Source of the DNA: Gammaproteobacteria bacterium
Lineage (GTDB): Bacteria > Pseudomonadota > Gammaproteobacteria > DSM-19610
Direction: 5' to 3'
Assembly: GCA_011374975.1 (NCBI GenBank)
Contig: DRNU01000138.1
Location: 1 to 42,738 of the forward strand
Length of the DNA stretch: 42,738 bases
Under the pieces are notes generated by a model. The model was not told where the DNA came from. It saw nothing but the letters and a program-made list of their open reading frames with translations, and did not search any database. The stretch's first letter is position 1, and each line of letters begins with the position of its first letter. This document shows positions 9,051 through 17,499 of this stretch, piece after piece. The translations under genes were made by a program, and so were the position numbers.

Positions 9051-10550
9051 ATGAAGCAGTCCATCCAGCTCAGGCTTGGCCAGCACCTGACCATGACCCC
9101 CCAGTTGCAACAGGCAATCCGCCTGCTGCAGCTCTCCACGCTGGAACTGCAACTCGAGGTCCAGGGCATCCTCGATTCCAACCTGATGCTGGAACCGGAT
9201 GAAGCCGACGCCCCCGCCAGCGCCGACAGCAACATGGAAGCCGGCCAGGAACAGCGCAACAAGAACGAGGCGGAAGCCGGCAATGAAACCCCGCCGGACA
9301 GCCCGGAAGCCGAGGTCTCAAGCGCCAGCGAAACTATTCCCGAAGACCTGCCGGTCGACACCAACTGGGAAGACACCTTCGACATGGGCGCCACCAGTTT
9401 CAGCGCCCCGGCCGACGGCGACGGCAGGGATTTCTTCGAAACCCACACCGGCTCCGGCGAAACCCTGCACGAACACCTGGCCTGGCAACTGGACCTGACC
9501 CGCTTCAGCGATATCGACCGCCATATCGCCGAAACCATCATCGATTCCATCAATGACGACGGCTACCTGAAAGCCAGCCTGGAAGAGCTGCGGGAAGGCC
9601 TGGATCTCGACCCCGAGCTGGGAATCGGCGTCGAGGAGATCGAGGCCGTACTGCACCGCATCCAGCATTTTGACCCGGTCGGCGTCGGCGCACGCGACCC
9701 CGCCGAGTGCCTTGTCATCCAGTTGCTGGCGCTGGATCCCGACACGCCCTGCCGCAAGCAGGCGCTGCAGCTGGTGCAGGAGCACGTCACATTGCTCGGT
9801 AATCGGGACTATAATCAGATTATGCGGCGCATGAAGCTCTCCGAAGCAGAGCTTCAGGAAGTGCTGAAACTGGTCCAGTCGCTCAACCCGCGGCCCGGAT
9901 CGCAGATCACCAGCGCCACGCCGCAATATGTAGTACCAGACGTATTTGTCTTTAAAAACAAGAGCAAATGGCAGGTGGATCTGAATATTGAAGCGGCACC
10001 CCGGCTACGCATCAACAGCCATTACGCCAGTCTGGTGAAGCGTGCCGACAATAGCGAAGACAATACCTATCTGCGTAATCACCTGCAGGAGGCGCGCTGG
10101 TTCCTCAAAAGCCTGCAAAGCCGGCACGAGACGCTGCTCAAGGTGGCTCGCTGTATCGTCGACCGGCAGCGTAATTTCTTCGAGTACGGCGAGGAAGCCA
10201 TGAAACCGCTGGTGCTGCGCGACATCGCCGAAGCCGTGGAAATGCACGAATCCACCATCTCGCGCGTCACCACCCAGAAGTACATGCACACGCCACGCGG
10301 CATCTACGAATTCAAGTATTTCTTTTCCAGCCACGTCGGCACTGAAGATGGCGGCGAATGTTCGGCAACCGCCATTCGCGCCATTCTCAAGAAACTGATC
10401 GCCGCTGAAACCCCGACCAAGCCGTTGAGCGACAGCAAAATCGCCGCCCTGCTGGCCGATCAGGGCATCAAGGTAGCTCGCCGGACCATCGCCAAGTACC
10501 GCGAAGCGATGTCCATTCCCCCTTCTAATGAACGTAAACGCCTCTCCTGA
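9051..10550 (+). CDS. rpoN: RNA polymerase sigma-54 factor
   Basis: Alternative sigma factor that recognises -24/-12 promoters and needs AAA+ enhancer-binding activators. 499 residues. Region I is the Gln- and Leu-rich N-terminus ([20 protein letters not shown]). An acidic, low-complexity region II spans about residues 45-120. The core-binding region III follows, and the RpoN box [10 protein letters not shown] lies near residue 480 close to the C-terminus. ATG at 9051. It is the first gene of the rpoN-hpf-ptsN-hprK-rapZ run that links nitrogen-type transcription with the regulatory phosphotransferase system. A sigma-54-like site also lies upstream of a broken surface-protein gene in this window. 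Confidence 0.98.
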   Translation: MKQSIQLRLGQHLTMTPQLQQAIRLLQLSTLELQLEVQGILDSNLMLEPDEADAPASADSNMEAGQEQRNKNEAEAGNETPPDSPEAEVSSASETIPEDLPVDTNWEDTFDMGATSFSAPADGDGRDFFETHTGSGETLHEHLAWQLDLTRFSDIDRHIAETIIDSINDDGYLKASLEELREGLDLDPELGIGVEEIEAVLHRIQHFDPVGVGARDPAECLVIQLLALDPDTPCRKQALQLVQEHVTLLGNRDYNQIMRRMKLSEAELQEVLKLVQSLNPRPGSQITSATPQYVVPDVFVFKNKSKWQVDLNIEAAPRLRINSHYASLVKRADNSEDNTYLRNHLQEARWFLKSLQSRHETLLKVARCIVDRQRNFFEYGEEAMKPLVLRDIAEAVEMHESTISRVTTQKYMHTPRGIYEFKYFFSSHVGTEDGGECSATAIRAILKKLIAAETPTKPLSDSKIAALLADQGIKVARRTIAKYREAMSIPPSNERKRLS

Positions 10551-10573
10551 GGCCATGGACGAGGAGTATATCC

Positions 10574-10897
10574 ATGCAAATAGATGTCACCGGACACCAC
10601 GTCGAACTGACGGATCCGCTAAGAAACTATGTCAACGAAAAATTCGAACGCCTGGAACGCCACTTTGACCACGTCACCGACGTGCACGTCATCCTGAGCG
10701 TAGAGAAGCTGCGCCACACCGCGGAAGCCACCATGCATATCACCGGCGGCAAGCTGTTTGCCGACAGCACCGAGGAAGACATGTACGCAGCCATCGACAG
10801 TCTCACTGACAAACTGGACCGTCAGATCAAGAAGCACAAGGAAAAAATCACCAACCACCATCGCAGCGAAGGCGCGATCAAGAAACAGAGCCTGTGA
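10574..10897 (+). CDS. hpf: Ribosome hibernation promoting factor, short form
   Basis: Binds the 30S decoding region of inactive ribosomes during slow growth. 107 residues, close to the short HPF type without the long C-terminal dimerisation domain. The HPF fold is visible as MQIDVTGHHVELTDPLRNYV, VHVILSVEKLRHTAEATMHI, and DMYAAIDSLTDKLDRQIKKHKEK at the end of the domain, followed by a basic tail. A strong ribosome binding site, GAGGAG, lies upstream of ATG 10574. The gene follows rpoN by 23 bases, its usual place in proteobacteria. Confidence 0.96.
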   Translation: MQIDVTGHHVELTDPLRNYVNEKFERLERHFDHVTDVHVILSVEKLRHTAEATMHITGGKLFADSTEEDMYAAIDSLTDKLDRQIKKHKEKITNHHRSEGAIKKQSL

Positions 10898-10913
10898 CAC
10901 CATGAACCAGATG

Positions 10914-10940
10914 CGGGCAGCCGTGATGCATGGCTGCCCG
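10914..10940 (+). promoter_or_regulatory. Stem-loop between hpf and ptsN
   Basis: Inverted repeat CGGGCAGCC (10914-10922) and GGCTGCCCG (10932-10940), a perfect 9-base stem with a 9-base loop. No T-run follows, so it is not a standard terminator. It could stabilise the hpf mRNA end or dampen read-through into ptsN, whose ATG at 10961 lies 20 bases downstream and lacks an obvious ribosome binding site. Confidence 0.45.
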
Positions 10941-10960
10941 CCGGATCAGAACCCGCTACC

Positions 10961-11431
10961 ATGCCAATCTCAGAGCTTTTGCAACCCGACCGCATCGCCT
11001 GCCAGCAGGACAGCTCCAGCAAGAAACGCTGCCTGGAAACACTCAGCACACTGCTGGCCGGCAACCTGACGGATTTCACCGACGGCGAGATTTTCAACAG
11101 CCTGATCGGGCGTGAACGCCTGGGCAGCACCGGGCTGGGCAACGGCGTGGCATTGCCGCACGGCCGTATTCGCGGCCTGAAACAGCCCATAGCCGCACTC
11201 GTTACCCTCAAACACGGCATCGACTTCGACGCCATCGACCGTAAACCGGTGGACCTGCTGTTCGCACTGCTGGTGCCGGAAGAATCCACCGACGAACACC
11301 TGCAAATACTGGCCCAGCTGGCCAGCCTGTTCAGTGACCCGGAGTTCTGTTCCCGGTTGCGCAACTGTAATGACAGTGAGCAGTGCTTTGAACTGATCAA
11401 CAATCAGGGCCGACAACAACTGTCCGCATGA
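10961..11431 (+). CDS. ptsN: Nitrogen-regulatory PTS IIA protein EIIA-Ntr
   Basis: Phosphoryl acceptor of the nitrogen PTS; in relatives it regulates potassium transport, sigma-54 functions and envelope stress according to its phosphorylation state. 156 residues of the EIIA-fructose fold. The phosphorylated residue is His67 in GNGVALPHGR; the following LVPEESTDEHLQILAQLASLF is typical. ATG at 10961 is the only start that keeps the conserved N-terminus ISELLQPDRI. It is coupled to hprK by an ATGA overlap. Confidence 0.96.
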   Translation: MPISELLQPDRIACQQDSSSKKRCLETLSTLLAGNLTDFTDGEIFNSLIGRERLGSTGLGNGVALPHGRIRGLKQPIAALVTLKHGIDFDAIDRKPVDLLFALLVPEESTDEHLQILAQLASLFSDPEFCSRLRNCNDSEQCFELINNQGRQQLSA

Positions 11432-12369
11432 ACATCGATGCCTCAGTCGGTACGCTGTTCGAAACCCTGGAAGACAAACTGGGACTGCGCTGGCCGGGCA
11501 GCCGCCTGGGCGAAAGCCGCGCCATCAAGAACCCCGTATCGGACCAGACCGGCACCGCGCTGGTCGGCCACCTGAACCTCATCCACCCCAACCAGGTGCA
11601 GGTACTCGGCGATACCGAGATCAGCTACCTGGAACGTCTTGGCGAGGCCTCGCGCCGTGACCTGGTCGACCAGCTGTTCGACGGCAATACCGACCTCATC
11701 GTGGTGGGTGACGGGCAGCAGGTGCCGGACGACATCAAGCAACGCAGCGAGGCCAGTTCCACGCCGCTGCTGGTCTCCGACCAGCCCACCGTGCAGCTGG
11801 TCAACTACCTGCAGTACTACCTGACCAACCTGTTTGCAGAGAAAATCACCCTGCACGGCGTGTTCATGGAGGTATTCAGCCTGGGCATGCTGATTATCGG
11901 CGATCCCAGCGTCGGCAAAAGCGAACTGGCGCTGGAACTGGTGGCACGCGGCCACCGCCTGGTGGCGGACGATGCGCCGCTGTTCGCGCGCACCTCGCCC
12001 GATACACTCAGTGGGCGCTGCCCGGAAATATTGCGCGACTTCATGGAGGTACGCGGCCTGGGCGTGCTCAATATCCGCGCCATGTTCGGCGACAGCGCCA
12101 TCAAACAGGCCCGCAACCTGCGCCTGATCCTGAAACTGGTGCAGATGTCGGAAGCCGAAATGCATACGATCGACCGCCTGCACGGCGCCCGCGCCACGCG
12201 CACCATCCTCGGCGTCGACATCCCGGAAATCACCCTGCCGGTGGCGCCCGGCCGTAATCTGGCGGTGCTGGCCGAGGCCGCGGCCCGCAACCATACCCTG
12301 CTGTTAAAAGGCTACGACTCCGCGCGTCTGTTTATGGAACGTCAGACGCGTTTCATGGACAATAGCTGA
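11428..12369 (+). CDS. hprK: HPr kinase/phosphorylase
   Basis: Bifunctional enzyme that phosphorylates HPr on a serine and removes that phosphate again, depending on metabolic state. 313 residues: an N-terminal domain, then the kinase domain with Walker A GDPSVGKS at 158-165 and the HprK signature EVRGLGVLNIRAMFG at 207-221. The HGVFMEVFSLG segment before the P-loop matches the conserved HGV motif. In Gram-negative bacteria with this gene it acts in a regulatory rather than sugar-uptake PTS. The target HPr in this operon keeps the Ser46 region it needs. It overlaps ptsN by ATGA and is followed 25 bases later by rapZ. Confidence 0.97.
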   Translation: MNIDASVGTLFETLEDKLGLRWPGSRLGESRAIKNPVSDQTGTALVGHLNLIHPNQVQVLGDTEISYLERLGEASRRDLVDQLFDGNTDLIVVGDGQQVPDDIKQRSEASSTPLLVSDQPTVQLVNYLQYYLTNLFAEKITLHGVFMEVFSLGMLIIGDPSVGKSELALELVARGHRLVADDAPLFARTSPDTLSGRCPEILRDFMEVRGLGVLNIRAMFGDSAIKQARNLRLILKLVQMSEAEMHTIDRLHGARATRTILGVDIPEITLPVAPGRNLAVLAEAAARNHTLLLKGYDSARLFMERQTRFMDNS

Positions 12370-12394
12370 CACCAAACATACGGACTAGCGTGCT

Positions 12395-13252
12395 GTGAAA
12401 CTGGTTATTGTCAGTGGACATTCCGGCTCGGGCAAAAGTGTGGCGCTGCACACACTGGAAGACCTCGGCTATTACTGCATCGACAACCTGCCTGCCGGGT
12501 TGCTGAGCGCGCTGGCGCTGGAGCTGAAACTGGCCCCGAACCCGGTGGAAATCGCCGCGGTTGGTATCGATGCGCGCAACCTGCCGCAGGCACTGGAGCA
12601 GTTCAACGATATCCTCGACCAGCTCCGTACCCAGGGCGTGGACAGCGAGATCCTGTTCCTTACCTGTGACCCCGACACCCTGATCAAGCGTTTCAGCGAA
12701 ACCCGCCGCCGCCACCCCCTGAGCAATGACAAGGTGTCCCTGGCGGAAGCCGTGGCACAGGAACGCGCCCTGCTGGAGCCCATCGCGAAAAATGCCGACC
12801 TGTTTATCGACACCAGCAAAACCACTATCCACCAGCTGCGCGGCCTGGTGCACCAGCGCATCGAACGCCGCCATGAAAGCCGCCTGTCACTGTCATTCGA
12901 ATCCTTCGGCTATAAACACGGCATCCCGACCGATGTCGATTTCGTGTTTGATGCACGCTGCCTGCCCAACCCGCACTGGCTGCCCGAGTTGCGCCCGCTG
13001 ACCGGGCGCGACCCCGATGTCGTCGCCTTCCTGGAAGGTGAGGAGCTGGTGAAAAAAATGTACCAGGAGTTATGCGACTTTCTGGACAACTGGATCCCGG
13101 CCTTCGAGGCCGACAACCGCAGCTACCTGACCATCGCCGTAGGCTGTACCGGCGGCCAGCACCGCTCCGTGTACCTGACCGAGCGGCTGGCACACTATTT
13201 CGAGGACCGCTACCCAAGCGTGGCGATCCGGCACCGCGAGCTGACGTCGTGA
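12395..13252 (+). CDS. rapZ: RNase adapter protein RapZ
   Basis: Nucleotide-binding adapter. In E. coli it binds the GlmZ/GlmY small RNAs and directs RNase E to GlmZ, controlling glucosamine-6-phosphate synthase; whether those RNAs exist here is unknown. 285 residues: Walker A GHSGSGKS at 8-15, the YYCIDNLPAGLL segment that follows it, then a C-terminal domain with DVDFVFDARCLPNP and GCTGGQHRSV, the phosphate-binding loop of the RNA-binding part. The start is GTG at 12395 (VKLVIVSGHSG); a nearby alternative GTG runs into a stop at once. It overlaps the next gene by GTGA. Confidence 0.97.
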   Translation: MKLVIVSGHSGSGKSVALHTLEDLGYYCIDNLPAGLLSALALELKLAPNPVEIAAVGIDARNLPQALEQFNDILDQLRTQGVDSEILFLTCDPDTLIKRFSETRRRHPLSNDKVSLAEAVAQERALLEPIAKNADLFIDTSKTTIHQLRGLVHQRIERRHESRLSLSFESFGYKHGIPTDVDFVFDARCLPNPHWLPELRPLTGRDPDVVAFLEGEELVKKMYQELCDFLDNWIPAFEADNRSYLTIAVGCTGGQHRSVYLTERLAHYFEDRYPSVAIRHRELTS

Positions 13253-13659
13253 ACGTCGGCATTCTGCTCATCACCCACGGCAACGTCGGCGCAGTCCTGC
13301 TGCAATCGGCCACCGAAGTGCTGGGCGTCTGCCCGCTCTCCACCACCACCCTGTCGGCCCCCTCCGGTTGCGACCCGGAACGGGTGCTGGAACACGCCCG
13401 CGAAGCCGCGCGCAAGCTGGACAGCGGCGACGGCGTGCTGGTTCTGACCGATATGTACGGCGCCACGCCCAGTAACATCGCCTGCCGCCTGCGCGACACA
13501 CATGCCGTGCGTGTCGTCTCCGGGCTTAACCTGCCAATGCTGATCCGGGTACTGAACTACCCTTACCTGGACCTGGATGACCTCATGCACAAGGCGGTCA
13601 CCGGCGGCCGTGACGGGATACTCCTGTGCAGTGCCGAGGGGGATCCACATGCGGGATAA
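13249..13659 (+). CDS. PTS IIA component of the mannose (EIIA-Man) family
   Basis: A 136-residue single-domain phosphoryl carrier of the EIIA-Man fold. It starts VNVGILLITHGNVG, with His10 in ITHG as the predicted phosphorylation site, and contains VLVLTDMYGATPSN, the typical second motif. No IIB, IIC or IID genes are near, so it likely accepts phosphate from HPr for signalling rather than sugar uptake. The GTG start at 13249 overlaps the rapZ stop (GTGA), and the gene overlaps ptsH by 11 bases. The rapZ-EIIA-HPr-EI order is known from Xanthomonas-like PTS clusters, where the gene is often called manX or ptsM. Confidence 0.9.
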   Translation: MNVGILLITHGNVGAVLLQSATEVLGVCPLSTTTLSAPSGCDPERVLEHAREAARKLDSGDGVLVLTDMYGATPSNIACRLRDTHAVRVVSGLNLPMLIRVLNYPYLDLDDLMHKAVTGGRDGILLCSAEGDPHAG

Positions 13660-13918
13660 GACCGTCACCATCGTCAACAAACTCGGCCTGCATGCGCGTG
13701 CCGCTGCCAAATTCGTAACCCTGGCTTCATCCTTTGCCAGCAATATCAAGCTGGCGCGTAACGGCCAGCAGGTCAACGGCAAGAGCATTATGGGCGTGAT
13801 GATGCTGGCCGCCTCGCGTGGCAGCGAGATCACACTCAGCGCCGAGGGCGAAGACGAGCAGGAAGCCATCGAACGCCTCGCCGAACTGATTGCACAGCGT
13901 TTCGGTGAAGACGAATGA
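13649..13918 (+). CDS. ptsH: Phosphocarrier protein HPr
   Basis: Small phosphocarrier that takes phosphate from EI and passes it to the EIIA proteins. 89 residues. His15 in KLGLHARAA is the EI phosphorylation site. Ser46 in NGKSIMGVMML is embedded in the sequence seen in HPr proteins of bacteria with HprK, fitting the hprK gene upstream. ATG at 13649 lies inside the 3' end of the EIIA-Man-like gene, with GAGGGGGA just upstream as ribosome binding site. The stop overlaps the EI start by ATGA. Confidence 0.97.
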   Translation: MRDKTVTIVNKLGLHARAAAKFVTLASSFASNIKLARNGQQVNGKSIMGVMMLAASRGSEITLSAEGEDEQEAIERLAELIAQRFGEDE

Positions 13919-15654
13919 GTATCGCCATTTCCGGCATCGGGATTTCACGCGGCATCGCTATCGGTGCGGTGCAACGGCTGGAACAGGGTGAGATTGAAGT
14001 CTATGAAGCCGCCATTCCCGGCGCCCTCATCGAGGAGGAAATATCGCGCTTCCGCCGCGCAGTACGCACCGCGCGCCAGCAACTGAAAGCGATCCGTAAC
14101 AGTATCCCCGAAACCACCACCGCCGACATCACCGATTTTATCGATACCCACCTGCTGATGCTGGAAGACAGCATGCTGACCGCCACGCCGGTGGAACTGA
14201 TCCGCCAGCACCAGTGCAATGCCGAATGGGCGCTGAAAATCCAGCGTGACGCACTGGCACAGGTGTTCGATGAGATGGATGACCCGTACCTGCGCACCCG
14301 CAAGGATGATGTGGACCACGTGGTCAACCGCATCCTGCGCATCCTCACCGGCCGCGACACCCACGCCGACCCGCTGGATGACGACCAGCTGCGCGGCGCC
14401 ATCGTGATCGCCCATGACCTGACACCGGCCGAAACAGCCCTGCTGCACCACCAGGGCATTGCCGGCTTCATTACCGAATCCGGCGGACCGCTGTCGCACA
14501 CTGCCATCCTGGCGCGCAGCCTCGGGCTGCCCGCCATCGTCGGCACACACACCACCCCGCACCAGATCCGCGACGGTGACAACGTTATCCTGGACGCCTC
14601 GCGTGGCGTACTGCTGGCCGACCTCGATGCCGCCACCCTGCGCGACTACCGTCGCCAGCAACGCCAGCAGCAGAAATACCGCAGCGAACTGAAACACCTC
14701 AAGGATGAGCCGGCGATCACACTCGACGGCACGCGCATGCACCTGGTCGCCAACGTGGAGCTGCGCGAAGACGTGCTCGCGGCGCGCCGCGCCGGTGCCG
14801 AGGGTATCGGCCTGTACCGTACCGAGTTCCTGTTCATGAACCGCACAGATATTCCTGACGAGGAAGAACAGTTACAGCAATACCTGAGCGTGGTGAAAAC
14901 CCTCAAGGGACTGCCGGTCACCATCCGTACGCTGGACCTGGGTTCCGACAAGGAGTGCGGCGCCGAGCCGGCCCGGGAACATACCCCGGTAAACCCGGCA
15001 CTGGGACTGCGCGCCATCCGCCTGTGCCTGAAACATGCCGACCTGTTCCGTCCCCAGCTGCGCGCTATCCTGCGCGCCTCGGCCAAGGGGCCGGTACGCA
15101 TGATGATCCCGATGCTGTCCAGCGCGCACGAGCTCGACACGGTGCTGGCGCTCATCGATGACGTCAAACAGGAACTGCAACGCGAGCGCCTGGCGTTCGA
15201 CCTGCATATCCCCGTGGGAGGCATGATCGAGGTGCCCGCCGCCGCGTTGTCCGCCAGCCTGTTCGCCCGCAAGCTGGATTTCCTGTCCATCGGTACCAAC
15301 GATCTGATCCAGTACACGCTCGCCATCGACCGTGTGGATGACGAGGTCACCTATCTCTATGACCCGCTGCACCCGGCGGTGCTGCGCCTGGTTAAAATGG
15401 TCATCGATGCCGGCCGGCAATACCACACGCCGATCGCCATGTGCGGTGAAATGGCCGGTGACACGCGCTACACGCGCCTGTTGCTGGGTATGGGCCTGAC
15501 CGAATTCTCGGTGCACCCCACGGCGCTGCTGGAAATCAAGGACACCATCATCCACAGCCGCGTCGCCGATTTCCATACCCAGGTGGACGGCATCCTGCAG
15601 GACGACGAACCCGCTGCCATTATCGAACGGCTGGACGCGCTCAACAAAATGTAG
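13915..15654 (+). CDS. ptsI: PTS phosphoenolpyruvate-protein phosphotransferase, enzyme I
   Basis: Transfers phosphate from PEP to HPr, the entry step of the PTS. 579 residues, close to the standard EI and without the GAF domain found in EI-Ntr (PtsP). The phosphorylated His is His195 in GGPLSHTAILAR; the residue two before it is Leu where the usual signature has Ser, Thr or Asn. The C-terminal PEP-binding barrel has LDFLSIGTNDLIQYTLAIDR at about 454-473 and the catalytic Cys510 in MCGEMAGD. Coupled to ptsH by ATGA. It probably supplies both EIIA-Ntr and the EIIA-Man-like protein, since no other EI gene is visible. Confidence 0.96.
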   Translation: MSIAISGIGISRGIAIGAVQRLEQGEIEVYEAAIPGALIEEEISRFRRAVRTARQQLKAIRNSIPETTTADITDFIDTHLLMLEDSMLTATPVELIRQHQCNAEWALKIQRDALAQVFDEMDDPYLRTRKDDVDHVVNRILRILTGRDTHADPLDDDQLRGAIVIAHDLTPAETALLHHQGIAGFITESGGPLSHTAILARSLGLPAIVGTHTTPHQIRDGDNVILDASRGVLLADLDAATLRDYRRQQRQQQKYRSELKHLKDEPAITLDGTRMHLVANVELREDVLAARRAGAEGIGLYRTEFLFMNRTDIPDEEEQLQQYLSVVKTLKGLPVTIRTLDLGSDKECGAEPAREHTPVNPALGLRAIRLCLKHADLFRPQLRAILRASAKGPVRMMIPMLSSAHELDTVLALIDDVKQELQRERLAFDLHIPVGGMIEVPAAALSASLFARKLDFLSIGTNDLIQYTLAIDRVDDEVTYLYDPLHPAVLRLVKMVIDAGRQYHTPIAMCGEMAGDTRYTRLLLGMGLTEFSVHPTALLEIKDTIIHSRVADFHTQVDGILQDDEPAAIIERLDALNKM

Positions 15655-15683
15655 GCGGGCTTGGTGTTGCGGCGGCGGCCGGA

Positions 15684-15708
15684 CTGTTACACTGCGCAGC
15701 TGTTACAC
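15684..15708 (+). repeat. Direct repeat upstream of mgtE
   Basis: CTGTTACAC occurs at 15684-15692 and again at 15700-15708, one and a half helical turns apart, 26 bases before the mgtE start codon. It could be a regulator site, or one copy may be part of a -10 region (TACACT). No known motif is recognised. Confidence 0.35.
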
Positions 15709-15733
15709 AGCACAGGCAGTCCCGGAGCCCGTC

Positions 15734-17092
15734 ATGGCGGAGACCACCGAGCAGAAAAATACCCAGGAACGGCTGGAAGTCCTCACCGCGGCGCTGCACA
15801 GCGGCACCGCCGACCAGGTACGCCACCTGCTGGCCAGCCTGCACCCGGCTGAAATCGGCGACCTGCTGGAATCCCTGCCGCACGGCCCGCGCGAAATCCT
15901 CTGGGAACTGGTCGACGCCGCCGACAAGGGTGAAGCCCTGGTCGAGGTCAACGACGAGGTACGTGCCGGTCTTATCGAGGAAATGGAAGCCGACCAGCTG
16001 GTCGCCATCACCGAGGGTCTCGATACCGACGATCTGGCCGACGTGCTGCACGACCTGCCCGGCGCCGTCATCCACGAGCTGCTGTACTCCATGGACAAGC
16101 AGAACCGGCAGCGACTGGAAGCGGTGCTGTCCTACCCGGAGGACACTGCCGGCGGCCTGATGGACCTGGACGTGGTCACGGTGCGCGCCAATGTCTCGCT
16201 GGACGTGGTGCTGCGCTACCTGCGCCTGCGCGGCGAAATACCGGATCTCACCGACAGCCTGATCGTGGTCGACCGTTTCGACCGTTACCAGGGTCTGCTG
16301 TCACTGGCCACCCTGCTCACCAGCGACCCGGATGCCAGCGTTGCCGAGGTCATGGACAGCGAGGTGGACGGCATCCCCGCCAGTACACCCAGCGACGCCG
16401 TCGCGCGCCTGTTCGAGGACCGCGACCTGATCACCGCGCCGGTTGTCGACGACGACGGCAGGCTGCTCGGGCGTATCACGATCGACGACGTGGTCGACGT
16501 CATCCGTGACGAAGCCGACCACTCGCTGATGAGCATGGCCGGCCTGGACGAGGAAGACGATATCTTCGCCCCGGCGATACTCAGCGCCCGGCGCCGCGCC
16601 GTGTGGCTGGGCATCAATCTCGGCACCGCCTTCCTGGCCTCCTGGGTCATCGGGCTGTACGAGGGAACGCTGGAAAAAGTGGTCGCCCTGGCGATCCTGA
16701 TGCCCATCGTCGCCAGCATGGGCGGCATCGCAGGCAGCCAGACGCTGACCATCATGATTCGCGGCCTGGCCCTCGGCCAGGTCGGGCACGGCAACTCGCG
16801 CATGCTGATGCGCAAGGAAATCCTGGTCAGCATGATGAACAGCCTGATCTGGTCACTGGTGGTTGCAGCTATCGCCATGGCCTGGTTCCAGAGCATGGAG
16901 ATCGGGCTGATTATCGCGGCCGCGCTGGCCATTAACCTGGTGTGCGCGGCGCTGGCCGGTTTCAGCATCCCGCTGGCCCTGAAACGCCTGGGCATCGACC
17001 CGGCACTGGCCGGCACCGTGATACTGACCACCATTACTGACGTGGTGGGTTTTATGGCTTTCCTGGGCCTGGGCACCCTGTACCTGATGTAG
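15734..17092 (+). CDS. mgtE: Magnesium transporter MgtE
   Basis: Mg2+-gated magnesium channel of the inner membrane. 452 residues in the family order: N-terminal helical domain (about 15-125, with LHPAEIGDLLESLP and DLADVLHDLP), two CBS domains (about 130-255, starting YPEDTAGGLMDLDVVTV), a plug helix, and five membrane segments from about residue 290. These include the conserved PIVASMGGIAGSQTLT. ATG at 15734 has GGAG six bases upstream. The place after ptsI is seen in other HprK-type PTS clusters. It converges with the next minus-strand gene, only nine bases away, and no terminator is visible between them. Confidence 0.97.
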   Translation: MAETTEQKNTQERLEVLTAALHSGTADQVRHLLASLHPAEIGDLLESLPHGPREILWELVDAADKGEALVEVNDEVRAGLIEEMEADQLVAITEGLDTDDLADVLHDLPGAVIHELLYSMDKQNRQRLEAVLSYPEDTAGGLMDLDVVTVRANVSLDVVLRYLRLRGEIPDLTDSLIVVDRFDRYQGLLSLATLLTSDPDASVAEVMDSEVDGIPASTPSDAVARLFEDRDLITAPVVDDDGRLLGRITIDDVVDVIRDEADHSLMSMAGLDEEDDIFAPAILSARRRAVWLGINLGTAFLASWVIGLYEGTLEKVVALAILMPIVASMGGIAGSQTLTIMIRGLALGQVGHGNSRMLMRKEILVSMMNSLIWSLVVAAIAMAWFQSMEIGLIIAAALAINLVCAALAGFSIPLALKRLGIDPALAGTVILTTITDVVGFMAFLGLGTLYLM

Positions 17093-17101
17093 CGCAGCAA
17101 C

Positions 17102-17494
17102 CTACGCAGGCGTTTCCCCTGCAAGCACCGCCTCCATCTGCGCCTCGCTCACCGGGAATTGCAATACCGCGTACAGCGTAAACAGCTCCGCCAGCTTGTC
17201 GATATACTGGTGCTCGGCCTTGTGCACCAGCACGATCATGCGCGCCTGCGGTGCATATTTGCGCAGACTCGCCAGCAGCACATCCAGGTTGCTGACATTC
17301 ACCCCCGCGTAATTATTGCTGTAGCCGTAGGCGAATTCGGCAACGACATAATCAGGCCGGTTCTTTTTCAGGCTGGCCATGGCCTTGCGCATGGAATTGA
17401 ATTTCAGCTCCCGGATACCCAGCCGCCGGTACAGCGCACTGAATTTCGGGTGCGAAGGCGATTCAATGACAGAAAAAAGTATCGTTTCAGGCAT
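17102..17494 (-). CDS. Conserved-looking small protein, receiver-like, function unknown
   Basis: 130 residues, soluble, no signal peptide. The pattern of alternating hydrophobic strands and helices (DYVVAEF near 48-54, ARMIVLVHKAE near 84-94, AVLQFPVSEAQMEAVL near the end) resembles a response-regulator receiver fold. However, the residue expected to be the phospho-accepting Asp is Glu or Ala, and the lysine before the final Pro is missing. It would then be a pseudo-receiver. I do not recognise a named family. It lies 5 bases after the oxygenase-like gene, so the two are probably co-transcribed. ATG at 17494, with GGGAATAA upstream. Confidence 0.75.
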   Translation of the reverse strand: MPETILFSVIESPSHPKFSALYRRLGIRELKFNSMRKAMASLKKNRPDYVVAEFAYGYSNNYAGVNVSNLDVLLASLRKYAPQARMIVLVHKAEHQYIDKLAELFTLYAVLQFPVSEAQMEAVLAGETPA

Positions 17495-17499
17495 GGCGC

